From: Gammaproteobacteria bacterium 53_120_T64
GTDB taxonomy: Bacteria; Pseudomonadota; Gammaproteobacteria; Pseudomonadales; Porticoccaceae
Direction: 5' to 3'
Length of the DNA: 64,000 bases
Assembly (NCBI GenBank): GCA_002162815.1
Contig: MAAT01000025.1
Span: forward strand, 90,684 to 154,683
Shown here: one piece after another, positions 8,336-17,358 of the stretch
Numbering within the stretch: the first letter of the stretch is position 1
How the letters are laid out: each line of letters begins with the position of its first letter
Notes under the pieces: generated by a model
Database searches by the model: none
Told to the model about the DNA's origin: nothing
What the model saw: the letters and a program-made list of their open reading frames with translations, nothing else
Translations under genes and position numbers: made by a program

Positions 8336-11300
8336 ACCTGCCAGAGCTATCCATCCAGCGTCATGTACTGACCACCATGCTGTCGGCGGTGCTCATCCTC
8401 TTTGGTGTCATCGGCTATTCCCGCGTTGGCGTCGACCGCTATCCCGCCACAGAATTCCCGCTGGTCGCGGTGCAGACCAATTTGATTGGCGCCAACCCCA
8501 GTGTCATTGACGCCTCGATCACGAATATTATCGAAACCGCCGTCAACGCGGTGCCCGGTATCGAGCACATCGCCTCGACCTCTTCGCCAGGTAATTCACG
8601 GGTCATCGTGACCTTTAATATGGACAAAGACATCAACGTCGCCTTTGACGAAATACAATCCAAAGTGAATCAGGTTATCAACCAGCTGCCCACTGATGCC
8701 GACCCACCCATCGTCGCCAAGCTGGAATTCGGTGCCTCGCCCATTATGTGGCTGGCACTGGAGGGCGACCGCACGATGCAGCAGCTCAACAGCTACGCCA
8801 TTAACACCATCAAAAAAAACCTTGAGACCATTAATGGTGTTGGCGAGGTAAAAATCGGCGGCAAACGCGAGCGTACCATCCGCATCAACCTCAACCTCGA
8901 CAGCATGGCGGCCTTTAATGTCACCACTGCCGAGGTACTCGCTGCGGTCAGAAATGAGCATTTTATGATGCCCGGCGGCTTTCTCGTCAGCGGTAAAACC
9001 GAGCATATGGTAAAGCTCGACATGGAATACCACGACCCTCGCGACTTGGAAAATCTGGTGGTTGCCTATCGCGATGGCGCGCCGCTAAAACTCGGTGATA
9101 TCAGCGCGATTGAAGACGGTATGGCCGACCCCCGTGGCCTCGCCCGTGTTAACGGCGCACTCACCGTCGGCCTCGGTATTACCAAAATCGCCAATGCCAA
9201 TACCGTTGAAATTATCGATGAGGCCATGCGGCGTATCAACGAAGAAATCCGCCCGCAAATGCCCCCGGGCATGACGCTTACCGTCGCCTCGGATGACTCC
9301 CTCTTTGTGCGCGCCATGGTTGGTGCCCTGGAGGAGCATTTAATTCTCGGCACCGTGCTGACCGCCTTGGTGGTGTGGATTTTTCTCAAAAGCATTCGCT
9401 CCACCATTATTATCGCTATAGCCATCCCCATTTCACTGTTTGGCTCCATCGCCGGCATTTACTTCCTCGGCTACACACTCAACTCAATGACCCTATTAGC
9501 GCTGCTATTACTGATTGGTATCGTCGTCGACGACGCCATTGTGGTGCTGGAAAATATTTATCGGCACCGAGAATCGATCGACCCCGACCCCCGCTCCGCC
9601 GCCATTCACGGCACCGCAGAAGTGGTATTTCCGGTGCTCGCGGCCACCCTTTCACTGGTCTCAATTTTCGTCCCGGTGATCTTTCTCGGCGGTATTATCG
9701 GCCAGTTTTTCTCCTCCTTTGCGGTGGTCGTCACCGTTGGGGTACTGGTCTCGTGGTTTGTCTCGATGACCCTCACCCCCATGCTCTGCTCACGCTTTTT
9801 ACAGGTCGAAGAACATACCGGCGGGCTCTACTACTGGTTAGAGCGCAGCTTTCGCGCCATGGAGAGCGGCTATACCAAACTGTTGGGCTTGGCCCTACGC
9901 TTTCGCTGGAGCGTCATTCTCATCACCTGGCTACTGGTTCTTGGCTGTACTTTCTTCCTCAAAGATATCGGCAAAGAATTCTCCCCAGGGCAGGACGAAG
10001 GCAGCTTTATGGTCATCGTCCGCACCCCTCTCGGCTCAGGACTGGATTACTCTAGCAACCGCCTGGCAGAAGTCGAAGCCGTTTTGGCTGAGCACGACGA
10101 TGTCATCATGAGCGCCTTCTTTGGCCTCGGCACTAACGGTCGTCAGGTGACAACAGCCATGGGCTTTGTGCGTATGACGCCGGCCTCCGAGCGCGATATC
10201 AGCCAGCAGGAGCTGATTGCCATTCTCGGCAAAAAATTCGCCACTATTCCCGGCGTCAAAGCCTTCCCGGCGCCCATTCCAAAAATGGGTGGTCAGCGCG
10301 GGGAGCCCCTGCAGTTTGCCATTAACGGCCCCAACCTGAATGAGGTGGCCCGCCTCGCCTACCAACTCGAAGAGCGACTATCCTCGGTTGAAGGTATTGG
10401 CTACATTGATCTCGACCTGAATCTGGCGCTGCCACAGTATCAACTGCGGGTCGATAGTACCCGCGCCGCCGACCTCGGTTTTTCGAGTCGCGATATTGCC
10501 GAGGCGGTCAACGTCATGATCGGTGGTATGGATGTCGCCAAATTCAACGACGACCCCGGCGATGGTGAGCGCTACGATGTCCGCGTTAAAGCGGCTGACG
10601 GCCACTTTCAGTCGGCCGACGACCTCGACCGGATTTACCTGCGTTCACGCACTGGCACGATGATCCGCATCGACACGGTTGCCCATCTGGAGGAAACCCT
10701 CGGGCCTGCATCCATTTCGCGCTTAGATCTGCGTTATTCCGCGCCCTTTTACGGCAAACCCGAGCTCCCTCTCGCGGCCGCCATTGACACGGTCAAGCAA
10801 CTGTCGGAAGAGATCTTGCCCGTTGGCTACACATTAGCCTTTAAAGGCCAGGCGGAGGAATTCGGCAAAACCGCCAGCAATATGATCTTCGCCTTCACCT
10901 TGGCAACGGTGCTGCTGTACATGGTGCTGGCCAGCCAGTTCAATTCATTTTTGCAGCCGATCATTATTATGACCGCCCAACCGCTGGCGATGATGGGCGG
11001 CATTGCCCTGCTCTGGATGACCAATAACACCTTAAATACCTATTCCATGATTGGCCTGGTATTGCTGGTGGGACTGGTGGCCAAAAATGCCATTCTATTG
11101 GTCGACCTCACCAACCAGCGCCGCGCAGCTGGCAAGCCCATTGACGAGGCTTTAATCGAAGCCTGCCCGATTCGCCTGCGCCCAGTATTGATGACCTCAT
11201 TTACGGTTATTCTGGCGATGCTACCGGCGGCAATGGGTTTTGGTGCCGGTCACGAAACCAACGGCCCGCTCTCCGTTGCGGTAATTGGCGGCATGTTGTC

Positions 11301-11418
11301 CTCCACCCTGCTGACACTGGTGGTCGTGCCGGCCGTTTACTCGATTCTGGAAGGTTTTCTGGAGACGCTTAAACGCTGGCTGGCGGCCAGAGCCCTGGCG
11401 AAACAAGTGGCAGAATAA
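8332..11418 (+). CDS. RND efflux permease, HAE1-like
   Basis: This 1028-aa protein is a resistance-nodulation-division inner membrane pump with 12 expected transmembrane segments and two large periplasmic loops. The TM4 proton-relay aspartates (GIVVDDAIVVLEN) and the TM10 lysine (GLVAKNAILLVD) are all present, so it should be a functional proton-driven exporter of hydrophobic compounds. It starts at GTG 8332, overlapping the adaptor's TGA, so the two are translationally coupled. No outer membrane factor or regulator gene adjoins, so it probably borrows a TolC homologue, perhaps the one at 31100-32455. Substrate unknown. Confidence 0.94.
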   Translation: MNLPELSIQRHVLTTMLSAVLILFGVIGYSRVGVDRYPATEFPLVAVQTNLIGANPSVIDASITNIIETAVNAVPGIEHIASTSSPGNSRVIVTFNMDKDINVAFDEIQSKVNQVINQLPTDADPPIVAKLEFGASPIMWLALEGDRTMQQLNSYAINTIKKNLETINGVGEVKIGGKRERTIRINLNLDSMAAFNVTTAEVLAAVRNEHFMMPGGFLVSGKTEHMVKLDMEYHDPRDLENLVVAYRDGAPLKLGDISAIEDGMADPRGLARVNGALTVGLGITKIANANTVEIIDEAMRRINEEIRPQMPPGMTLTVASDDSLFVRAMVGALEEHLILGTVLTALVVWIFLKSIRSTIIIAIAIPISLFGSIAGIYFLGYTLNSMTLLALLLLIGIVVDDAIVVLENIYRHRESIDPDPRSAAIHGTAEVVFPVLAATLSLVSIFVPVIFLGGIIGQFFSSFAVVVTVGVLVSWFVSMTLTPMLCSRFLQVEEHTGGLYYWLERSFRAMESGYTKLLGLALRFRWSVILITWLLVLGCTFFLKDIGKEFSPGQDEGSFMVIVRTPLGSGLDYSSNRLAEVEAVLAEHDDVIMSAFFGLGTNGRQVTTAMGFVRMTPASERDISQQELIAILGKKFATIPGVKAFPAPIPKMGGQRGEPLQFAINGPNLNEVARLAYQLEERLSSVEGIGYIDLDLNLALPQYQLRVDSTRAADLGFSSRDIAEAVNVMIGGMDVAKFNDDPGDGERYDVRVKAADGHFQSADDLDRIYLRSRTGTMIRIDTVAHLEETLGPASISRLDLRYSAPFYGKPELPLAAAIDTVKQLSEEILPVGYTLAFKGQAEEFGKTASNMIFAFTLATVLLYMVLASQFNSFLQPIIIMTAQPLAMMGGIALLWMTNNTLNTYSMIGLVLLVGLVAKNAILLVDLTNQRRAAGKPIDEALIEACPIRLRPVLMTSFTVILAMLPAAMGFGAGHETNGPLSVAVIGGMLSSTLLTLVVVPAVYSILEGFLETLKRWLAARALAKQVAE

Positions 11419-11558
11419 GCCGCTGCCACTAAGCCCTCAGGGTTCACCAACGACCCATTCTGTACGGGGCGACGACTTGTCAGCCCCGTACAGAATATTG
11501 CACTATCCCCACCGACAGTTCATCCTCCCCATTCTTCAGCCCGATAGAGACCCAGCCG

Positions 11559-12320
11559 ATGCGATTTGATAGTGTGAATTACGAGACCAAGGGCAGTACT
11601 GCCCTGATCACTTTGGACGAACCCGAAAAGCTTAATGCACTGAGCAAGGGCATCCTCTCGGGCTTTTGCAAAGCACTGGACCAGGCCTGTAATGATGACA
11701 ACATTCGGGTGATTGTATTAACCGGTGCCGGCGAAAAGTCCTTCTGCGCCGGTGCCGATATTAGCGGCTTCGAATTCACCACCACCTACGCCAAAAATTT
11801 TATGGACAAGGTGCTCGACATTCTCGCCCTGCCCGAGCAAATCAACAAACCCATCATCGCCGCAGTCAACGGCTACGCCTTTGGCGGCGGCTTTGAAATC
11901 TCAATTGCCTGCGACTTTATTATCGCCTCGCAACGGGCGGTATTTTCAGTGCCTGAAATTCAGCTCGGTCTACTACCCGGCTTCGCGATCGCCCGACTCA
12001 ATAAATTAATTGGCCGCCAACAGGCTAAATACATCAGCATGACGGGCGTCAGACTCAGCCCTGAAGAAGCCAAAGAAATGGGCCTGATACTCAAGGTAGT
12101 GCCCCACGAACAACTGATGGCAGAAGCCTTCGCACTGGCCGATGAGCTAGCCAGCAAGCCGCAAATGGCGATTCGCTACGCCAAGTCGATCTACAATCGC
12201 GAACTCGGCGGCGATGATTTGACCTATGCCAAAGACGTGATGCCCTTCCTCTTTCTCGACGAGGACACCCAAGAGGGAGTCACCGCCTTTCGAGAAAAGC
12301 GCAAGCCCGTTTTTAAATAA
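11559..12320 (+). CDS. Enoyl-CoA hydratase/isomerase family protein
   Basis: The 253-aa protein has the crotonase fold. The oxyanion-hole segments are FCAGADIS and GGGFE; both catalytic glutamates of true hydratases are conserved (Glu in GGGFEISIACD and Glu in VPEIQLG). The usual GGTQRL turn is replaced by GFAIARL, so substrate placement may differ from standard FadB-type hydratases. It starts at ATG 11559 after a 140-bp gap from the RND operon. It sits 32 bp upstream of a sodium symporter, which suggests uptake plus beta-oxidation-like degradation of an acid, although no CoA ligase is adjacent. Confidence 0.9.
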   Translation: MRFDSVNYETKGSTALITLDEPEKLNALSKGILSGFCKALDQACNDDNIRVIVLTGAGEKSFCAGADISGFEFTTTYAKNFMDKVLDILALPEQINKPIIAAVNGYAFGGGFEISIACDFIIASQRAVFSVPEIQLGLLPGFAIARLNKLIGRQQAKYISMTGVRLSPEEAKEMGLILKVVPHEQLMAEAFALADELASKPQMAIRYAKSIYNRELGGDDLTYAKDVMPFLFLDEDTQEGVTAFREKRKPVFK

Positions 12321-12352
12321 GCCGCCTCCCACACCGGCTTAGGTCATTTCCT

Positions 12353-13720
12353 ATGGCGCCACAAGACGCGGCAAACGCGCGCGGGCAGTTTTCCTCACGC
12401 TTTGGCTTTATCACTGCCGCGACCGGTTCGGCAGTGGGTTTGGGCAACATCTGGGGCTTCCCCACCCAAACCGCCAGCCACGGAGGTGGTGCCTTTGTAC
12501 TGGTCTACCTGATCCTCGCCTTTCTGCTCGCCTACCCGGCCCTAATGGCCGAGCTGATCATCGGTCGGCACACCCGGCATAACATGGTCGCCGCCCTGCC
12601 CCAACTCTGCAATCGGCCCACACTACAGGTTTTCGGCCGGGCAACGGGGCTGTATGGCGTGCTAACCGCCTGTTTAATTCTCGGTTTTTACGCCATCGTC
12701 GCCGGCTGGTTAATGGCTCAGATACCCGCCGCGATCGCGGATATCAGCGGCCAAGCAGTCGCTAAGCAGTGGTTTTCACAATCGAGTCTGGCTCGGGATG
12801 GGCTTTTTTGCGCACTGTTTTCCGCACTCACCGCAGCCATTGTCGCGCGCGGAGTTAAAGACGGCATTGAGCGCTGGTCAACCCGGCTGATGCCGGCCCT
12901 AATAGTACTGATGCTGGGACTAGCGGCCACCGTGCTCACCCTGCCCGGTGCAATGGAGGGTCTACGTCTCTACCTGATACCCGATTTCACCCTCATCACC
13001 AACCCAGGCTTACTTGGCAGCGCCATGGGCCAGGCCTTTTTTTCACTCTCGCTAGGTGTTGGTACCATGCTGATTTATGGCTCCTACGTCAGTAACAGCG
13101 ACAACTTACCACTCACCGGTGCCTACGTAGCCCTGGTTGATACAGGTATTGCCTTTCTCGCTGGACTGTTGATTATTCCCGCCATGTTCGTCGCCCAGCA
13201 GCGTGGCATTCGCATTTACAAGGCCGACGACACACTGATCGCCGGGCCCGATTTGATTTTGCAAACCCTGCCCGACTTGTTTAACTCTCTGGGAGTGGTC
13301 GGTAGTATTATTGGTCTCGTGTTTTTCGTACTGCTGACGATTGCCGCATTGACGTCGTCGATATCCATGCTCGAGGTGCCCGTGAGCTTCGCCCTGGAAC
13401 AGTTTAAACTCAGCAGGCGGCGCGCCACCTGCTGGGTCGCCGCGACGATCTTCACCTTCAGCCTACTGATTTTGTTTAACTTTGACGCGCTATTTGGCGC
13501 CGTGGTAAAGATCAGTACCCAGTACAGCCAACCCCTACTCGGCGTGCTGCTCTGTCTGTTCGCCGGCTGGGCTTTGCACCGCAACCAGCTGCTGCGCGAA
13601 ATCAGTGCCGGTTTCCCCGCCGCAGAACAAAGCCTGTTCTGGAAAATTTGGCCGGGTTATATCCGCTTTGTCTGCCCGCTGCTGATAATCGCCATGTTTG
13701 TGCAAAATCTAAGCGGCTAG
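12353..13720 (+). CDS. Sodium-dependent transporter, NSS (SNF) family
   Basis: The 455-aa integral membrane protein matches the neurotransmitter:sodium symporter family: TM1 carries GSAVGLGNIWGFP with the unwound Gly-rich segment, followed by HGGGAFVLVY and the ELIIGR end of TM2. About 11-12 hydrophobic segments are visible, as expected for a LeuT fold. The position of the extracellular-gate arginine of LeuT is Gly35 here. Bacterial members import amino acids or related amines with sodium; the substrate is not predictable. It is probably co-transcribed with the upstream enoyl-CoA hydratase. Confidence 0.9.
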   Translation: MAPQDAANARGQFSSRFGFITAATGSAVGLGNIWGFPTQTASHGGGAFVLVYLILAFLLAYPALMAELIIGRHTRHNMVAALPQLCNRPTLQVFGRATGLYGVLTACLILGFYAIVAGWLMAQIPAAIADISGQAVAKQWFSQSSLARDGLFCALFSALTAAIVARGVKDGIERWSTRLMPALIVLMLGLAATVLTLPGAMEGLRLYLIPDFTLITNPGLLGSAMGQAFFSLSLGVGTMLIYGSYVSNSDNLPLTGAYVALVDTGIAFLAGLLIIPAMFVAQQRGIRIYKADDTLIAGPDLILQTLPDLFNSLGVVGSIIGLVFFVLLTIAALTSSISMLEVPVSFALEQFKLSRRRATCWVAATIFTFSLLILFNFDALFGAVVKISTQYSQPLLGVLLCLFAGWALHRNQLLREISAGFPAAEQSLFWKIWPGYIRFVCPLLIIAMFVQNLSG

Positions 13721-13802
13721 AAAAACCGGAACCTTGTACCTGGAGAGCTGAGGAGATGACATAGCAATCACGGCCTGGACACCGAATACCCGTAGTGTTT
13801 AT

Positions 13803-14504
13803 TTAAGGTAACTTGTCGACCAGATTGCGGGCAACCTCTTCCACCACCACCTGAAAGGTCACCGGCTTTTCCGTGGAGGTGTCACTCGCGTAATTCAGCT
13901 CTTCGGTACCTTCCCAAACGATGGCGCCATTTTGACTATCCCAGATTTGCAGGAAGAGGCGAATATTCGCCTCCTTGGTTTGTATCATGCGCCAACCCAA
14001 CAAACCAAAACGCCCCCGTGAACCCTGGGTAAAACCAGAGAGCTTCAGTTGCGCTAGATAGCGCACCCCCGATACCTCCCCCACCTTCGACAGAGAGGAC
14101 TGATTGAAAATTCCCGTATCGCTATAGTCGATGTACATCTGCTTGTATTCATCGGCAAGACCGGCCCGATTGATCGCACTCAGTGTCTCGGGAAGGCTGA
14201 CCACACGCATATTAGGCCGCTGGCTCTGCGCTACCCGGGCAAAGATGAAAGCCAGGCTCTGTATGTCCTGCTCCCGTCCTGTCACCGTGGAAGGCGTAAT
14301 AAAGCCGATGCCGAAGGCCGATAAACCCTCGGCTGACAAAGCAATATTTTCAAATTGAACCGAGGCATGTATCTCGTTTCGGGCACAGCCCGTACTGAGA
14401 GCGAATAATACAAGCAGTATTGGCACTGCCCAGCCAGGACAATTGTTCAACGTAGACTTTACCTGTGGCAAAACTTTCTCCTTAGCCATAAATTCCTGTA
14501 ACAC
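13803..14504 (-). CDS. Hypothetical lipoprotein
   Basis: The 233-aa product has a signal anchor ending in LSTGC (lipobox), so it is a predicted lipoprotein. The first ATG gives a long N-terminal region of about 40 residues before the lipid cysteine; the second Met (MAKEKVLPQV) is a plausible alternative start. The mature part contains a region reminiscent of CsgG-like or LpoB-like folds (GVRYLAQLKLSGF, LFLQIWDSQNGAIVWEG), but I cannot assign a family. It is alone on its strand between the convergent symporter gene and the divergent CoA transferase. Confidence 0.75.
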   Translation of the reverse strand: MLQEFMAKEKVLPQVKSTLNNCPGWAVPILLVLFALSTGCARNEIHASVQFENIALSAEGLSAFGIGFITPSTVTGREQDIQSLAFIFARVAQSQRPNMRVVSLPETLSAINRAGLADEYKQMYIDYSDTGIFNQSSLSKVGEVSGVRYLAQLKLSGFTQGSRGRFGLLGWRMIQTKEANIRLFLQIWDSQNGAIVWEGTEELNYASDTSTEKPVTFQVVVEEVARNLVDKLP

Positions 14505-14789
14505 TTCATATATATACTCGCTTTCACTGGTAAAACAACATTAAATCGCAACAAATTTTGATTTAGCTAAGGCCAATAAGCTTGCTACAAAACCAGCCAA
14601 AAGCGCTTTTTTTATGGTTTTTAAGCGACCTTACAACGACTTACCCCGCCACCACTCGTTATAAAATGGCACCACTTGCGCCCTATATCTGTTACCGTCT
14701 AAAAACAAAACATTACACACCCTTACTATCCGTCCACCACCACACAAGGTGTGAGACGGGCAATAAAAATAATTCAGGGGAGTACTGAT

Positions 14790-16010
14790 ATGACAAGCAA
14801 TAACGAGCATATGCTCAGCGGAATCCGCATTCTCGACCTCACCCGCGCACTAGCGGGGCCCAGCTGTACGCGCATGTTTGCCGAGCTGGGCGCTGAGGTT
14901 ATCAAGGTCGAGCCGGCGGCAAGTGGTGATATGGTGCGAGGCATATCCAAACTTCGCGGCGAGCGCAGTCTCTACATTATTCAACAGAGCCTCAATAAAA
15001 AAAGCCTCTGTGTCAATTTGCGCGACCCCCAGGGGCTGGCACTGATCAAAGAGCTGGTACCCCACTGCGACGCCGTAGTGGAAAATTTCAAACCCGGCAT
15101 CATGGCAGAGATGGGGCTCGGTTATGAGGATCTGTGCAAACTCAAATCCGATATTATTCTCTGTTCCATTTCCGCCCTCGGCCAAACCGGGCCGCTCTCG
15201 CACAAACCCGGCTACGACTACATCGCCCAGGCCTATGCCGGCATTACCTCAATGATTGGCGAGGCCGACGCAGCCCCACATATTCCACTGGCAGGCATTG
15301 GCGATGTCAGTACCGGCGTACACGGCGCCTTTGCTATCGCCGCCGCCCTCCTCAACCGCGCACGCACCGGACAGGGTCAACACCTCGACATCGCCATCCT
15401 CGACTGCTACTACCACTGCCACGAGATCAATGTCCATCAGGCCAGCGGCAGTGGCGGCGACATCAAACCGACCCGCGCCGGTCGCCACCTCAGCTACCTC
15501 TGCCCCGCAGGCATCTTTACCGGCACTGGCGGCAATCTTGTACTGATGGGTTTTATGCATCACTGGCCCGACCTGTGTGCCGCCATGGGCCGCCCCGAGT
15601 TAGTGAATGACCCACTGTTTGCCACCGACGTCGACCGCCTAGAGCGCCGCGATGACGTCATCAAACTGATCGAAGACTGGCTCGCCACCTTTAGCGATGT
15701 GCATAGCGCCGTGACCAAGCTCGAAAATCACGGCATCCCCTGCGCGCCGATCCTCAGTGTCGAAGAGACCTTAAGCCACCCCCACCTTGTCGAACGCGGC
15801 ACTGTTCGCACCGTCAATGACCGCTTAGCGGGAGAATTTCAAATACCCGGTATGCCCATCAAAAGCAGTGCCTACCCCGAGGCACCTGACTATCGCGCCC
15901 CCACCTTGGGTGAGCACAACCGGGAAATATTGCGAGACTTTCTACAGCGCAGTGATACTGAAATTGACGCCCTAGTAGAGACCGGCGTGCTGGCTTCTGG
16001 TGACTACTGA
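14790..16010 (+). CDS. CaiB/BaiF family (class III) CoA transferase
   Basis: From the ATG at 14790 the product is 406 aa. This start is chosen over the upstream GTG (14751) because AGGGGAG lies directly before it and the conserved domain begins there (LSGIRILDLTRALAGPSCTRMFAELGAEVIKVE). The catalytic aspartate of formyl-CoA transferase-type enzymes is present in GIGDVSTG (about Asp172), with GYDYIAQAYAG before it. These enzymes move CoA between carboxylic acids through aspartyl-CoA thioester intermediates. The acceptor is unknown; the surrounding catabolic genes suggest activation of a substrate acid. No acyl-CoA dehydrogenase is adjacent. Confidence 0.92.
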   Translation: MTSNNEHMLSGIRILDLTRALAGPSCTRMFAELGAEVIKVEPAASGDMVRGISKLRGERSLYIIQQSLNKKSLCVNLRDPQGLALIKELVPHCDAVVENFKPGIMAEMGLGYEDLCKLKSDIILCSISALGQTGPLSHKPGYDYIAQAYAGITSMIGEADAAPHIPLAGIGDVSTGVHGAFAIAAALLNRARTGQGQHLDIAILDCYYHCHEINVHQASGSGGDIKPTRAGRHLSYLCPAGIFTGTGGNLVLMGFMHHWPDLCAAMGRPELVNDPLFATDVDRLERRDDVIKLIEDWLATFSDVHSAVTKLENHGIPCAPILSVEETLSHPHLVERGTVRTVNDRLAGEFQIPGMPIKSSAYPEAPDYRAPTLGEHNREILRDFLQRSDTEIDALVETGVLASGDY

Positions 16011-16472
16011 GCACAAACCACTTGAGCGCTGGTAGAAACAGAGCTGTGACAGGGCCCTTGGGCTATCGACAATCATCCGTAAACGGCACTCAGCTAAACA
16101 CTGTCGCTGGCCGGATGATAAGTCCGATCTGGAGCCTGAAATGTATCAAGGTGGCATTAGCGACAGAGGGCATGTGCGGTATATAGCGGGCCAATCCCAA
16201 CGGCAAGAAATGGCCTACTTTTGCTCATTGCTGGTCACAAAATATCGGGGCGAAAAAAGGGCCGTTGTCGCCACCAACACGGCTTAAGCGACCGCGTCAT
16301 GATTGAACCACAGCAAAAAAATCTAACGGAACATCTCGGACTGGCAAATTGGCTCAGCCGGCCCAATATCCCGACCGCTATAAATCGCTACCAACTCTCG
16401 TTGCTTGCCCTGTTGAAATCTCATCGGCGCTCGAAGGTATGCACGGAAAGTAATTACACAGAAGAGAGCGAA
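16011..16472. other. 462-bp intergenic region, no gene recognised
   Basis: No convincing gene was found. An inverted repeat TCATCCG (16073-16079) / CGGATGA (16112-16118) with a 32-base loop lies near its left end. The right end leads into a possible 13-codon mini-gene and a strong terminator. A 97-codon open frame (16221-16514) covers part of it and ends at the same stop as the mini-gene, but its composition and lack of a ribosome site do not favour it. Confidence 0.5.
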
Positions 16473-16514
16473 ATGGCCAAAGTATGGTTCTGTGTACCCG
16501 ACTTGCGCCAATGA
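16473..16514 (+). CDS. Possible 13-aa mini-protein (MAKVWFCVPDLRQ)
   Basis: A 13-codon frame starts at ATG 16473 with a purine-rich GAAGAGAGCG site at normal spacing and stops at TGA 16512-16514, three bases before the stem of an exceptionally strong intrinsic terminator. The peptide contains Trp, Phe and one Cys. No maturation enzyme, transporter or structural gene that would mark a RiPP precursor or attenuation leader lies on the same strand downstream; the next genes run the other way. It may be the end of a 97-codon frame (start 16221), a free peptide gene, or the 3' part of a small RNA. Confidence 0.4.
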   Translation: MAKVWFCVPDLRQ

Positions 16515-16517
16515 TCT

Positions 16518-16558
16518 CCAGCACAAAGCCCTAGTAAAAGGGCTTTGTGCTGGTTTTT
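16518..16558 (+). terminator. Very strong intrinsic terminator
   Basis: A perfect 14-bp stem (16518-16531 with 16540-16553) closes an 8-base loop TAGTAAAA and is followed by a T run. It is far stronger than needed for the distant CoA transferase (stop at 16010), so a separate short transcript probably ends here. Confidence 0.92.
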
Positions 16559-16604
16559 ATTAACGGCGAATACAGGTCATAAAGTAGGACGGCTAGAGCC
16601 ATCA

Positions 16605-16760
16605 CTACATATTTTCTAAGCACTCAGGCATTTCTTCTGAGGTCGATGCTTCTAACAAGCACATCGTATCCTGTACCTGAACACCCCAATAAATACCCCA
16701 ACCAATAATAATAGCGATCGAAAAAACGGCGGCTATTTTACTCAATGTATTTGTAGTCAT
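16605..16760 (-). CDS. Small single-pass membrane protein, 51 aa
   Basis: On the minus strand, ATG at 16758-16760 opens 51 codons ending in TAG at 16605-16607. The protein begins MTTNTLSKIAAVFSIAIIIG, giving one hydrophobic segment of about 20 residues, then GWGIYWGVQVQ and a short acidic tail with two cysteines (TMCLLEASTSEEMPECLENM). A GAGAG ribosome site lies five bases before the ATG, 18 bp after the stop of the DUF6644-like gene upstream, so it is the third gene of that operon. Function unknown; it could be a small subunit of the membrane proteins encoded with it. The two cysteines would face the periplasm or cytoplasm depending on topology. Confidence 0.75.
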   Translation of the reverse strand: MTTNTLSKIAAVFSIAIIIGWGIYWGVQVQDTMCLLEASTSEEMPECLENM

Positions 16761-16778
16761 GATTACTCTCAAAAAAGC

Positions 16779-17285
16779 CTATGAAAACCCAATCCAACGA
16801 CCCGAGGCCGCCACGGTGAACCATATCAACAAGCTGGTAAAGGCAACTAACTTCACCACCCAAACGGGCACTGACTCAGAGCGCTCGCCATTTGCGCCAA
16901 TCTCTTCCGGCGCGCGTAGATACACGGCGTTACGAAGGCTAAGCATAAAGATGATACCCATGCTCAAACCCGCCATTTTCGCAAAGAAAAAGGAGTTGTA
17001 CGCCAATTTCATGGCAATCGCAGAGGCCTCATAAATACCCGTAAGTATGATCAACACCAATGCCAAATAAATCCATTTTTTTGTGTTTTCAATGATCGGC
17101 TCAGAGGGTACGCCCTTCAAAATCACATTCATCATGCGCAAGTCGCCGAGCATCATCATGCCGCAAAGCATTACCATACTGAGGATATGCACGGTCTGTA
17201 CCGCAGCGAAAAGACCTGCCCATGTCTTGGTAAAATCGGCCAGCGCCGACGCATCCAACCATTGAAATATAAAAACTACATCCAT
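16779..17285 (-). CDS. DUF6644-like integral membrane protein
   Basis: The 168-aa protein has about four hydrophobic segments (around residues 22-45, 68-90, 98-118 and 142-162), with HILSMVMLCGMMMLGDLRMMNV in the first loop-TM region. It looks like the DUF6644 family of small membrane proteins, here named from the pattern of TM1 His and the G-D-L-R motif shared with its neighbour. The conserved histidine in TM1 could ligate haem, which would make it cytochrome b-like, but this is inference. It is the second gene of a three-gene leftward operon (17934 to 16605). Confidence 0.8.
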   Translation of the reverse strand: MDVVFIFQWLDASALADFTKTWAGLFAAVQTVHILSMVMLCGMMMLGDLRMMNVILKGVPSEPIIENTKKWIYLALVLIILTGIYEASAIAMKLAYNSFFFAKMAGLSMGIIFMLSLRNAVYLRAPEEIGANGERSESVPVWVVKLVAFTSLLIWFTVAASGRWIGFS

Positions 17286-17358
17286 CTCTTATCTCCCCCT
17301 TGGGGCCTTAACGCAAAATTCTAAGTAAAACAGCATGGTGACTTAACGAGGAAGTCGT

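Noticed and set aside
12353..13720. Missing gate arginine in the NSS transporter
   Set aside because: The W-G-F-P form is familiar in a bacterial subgroup of the family and is not by itself unusual.
16221..16514. 97-codon open frame ending at the mini-gene stop
   Set aside because: Its upstream part has no ribosome site and no family resemblance; kept only as an alternative reading for the 13-codon gene.
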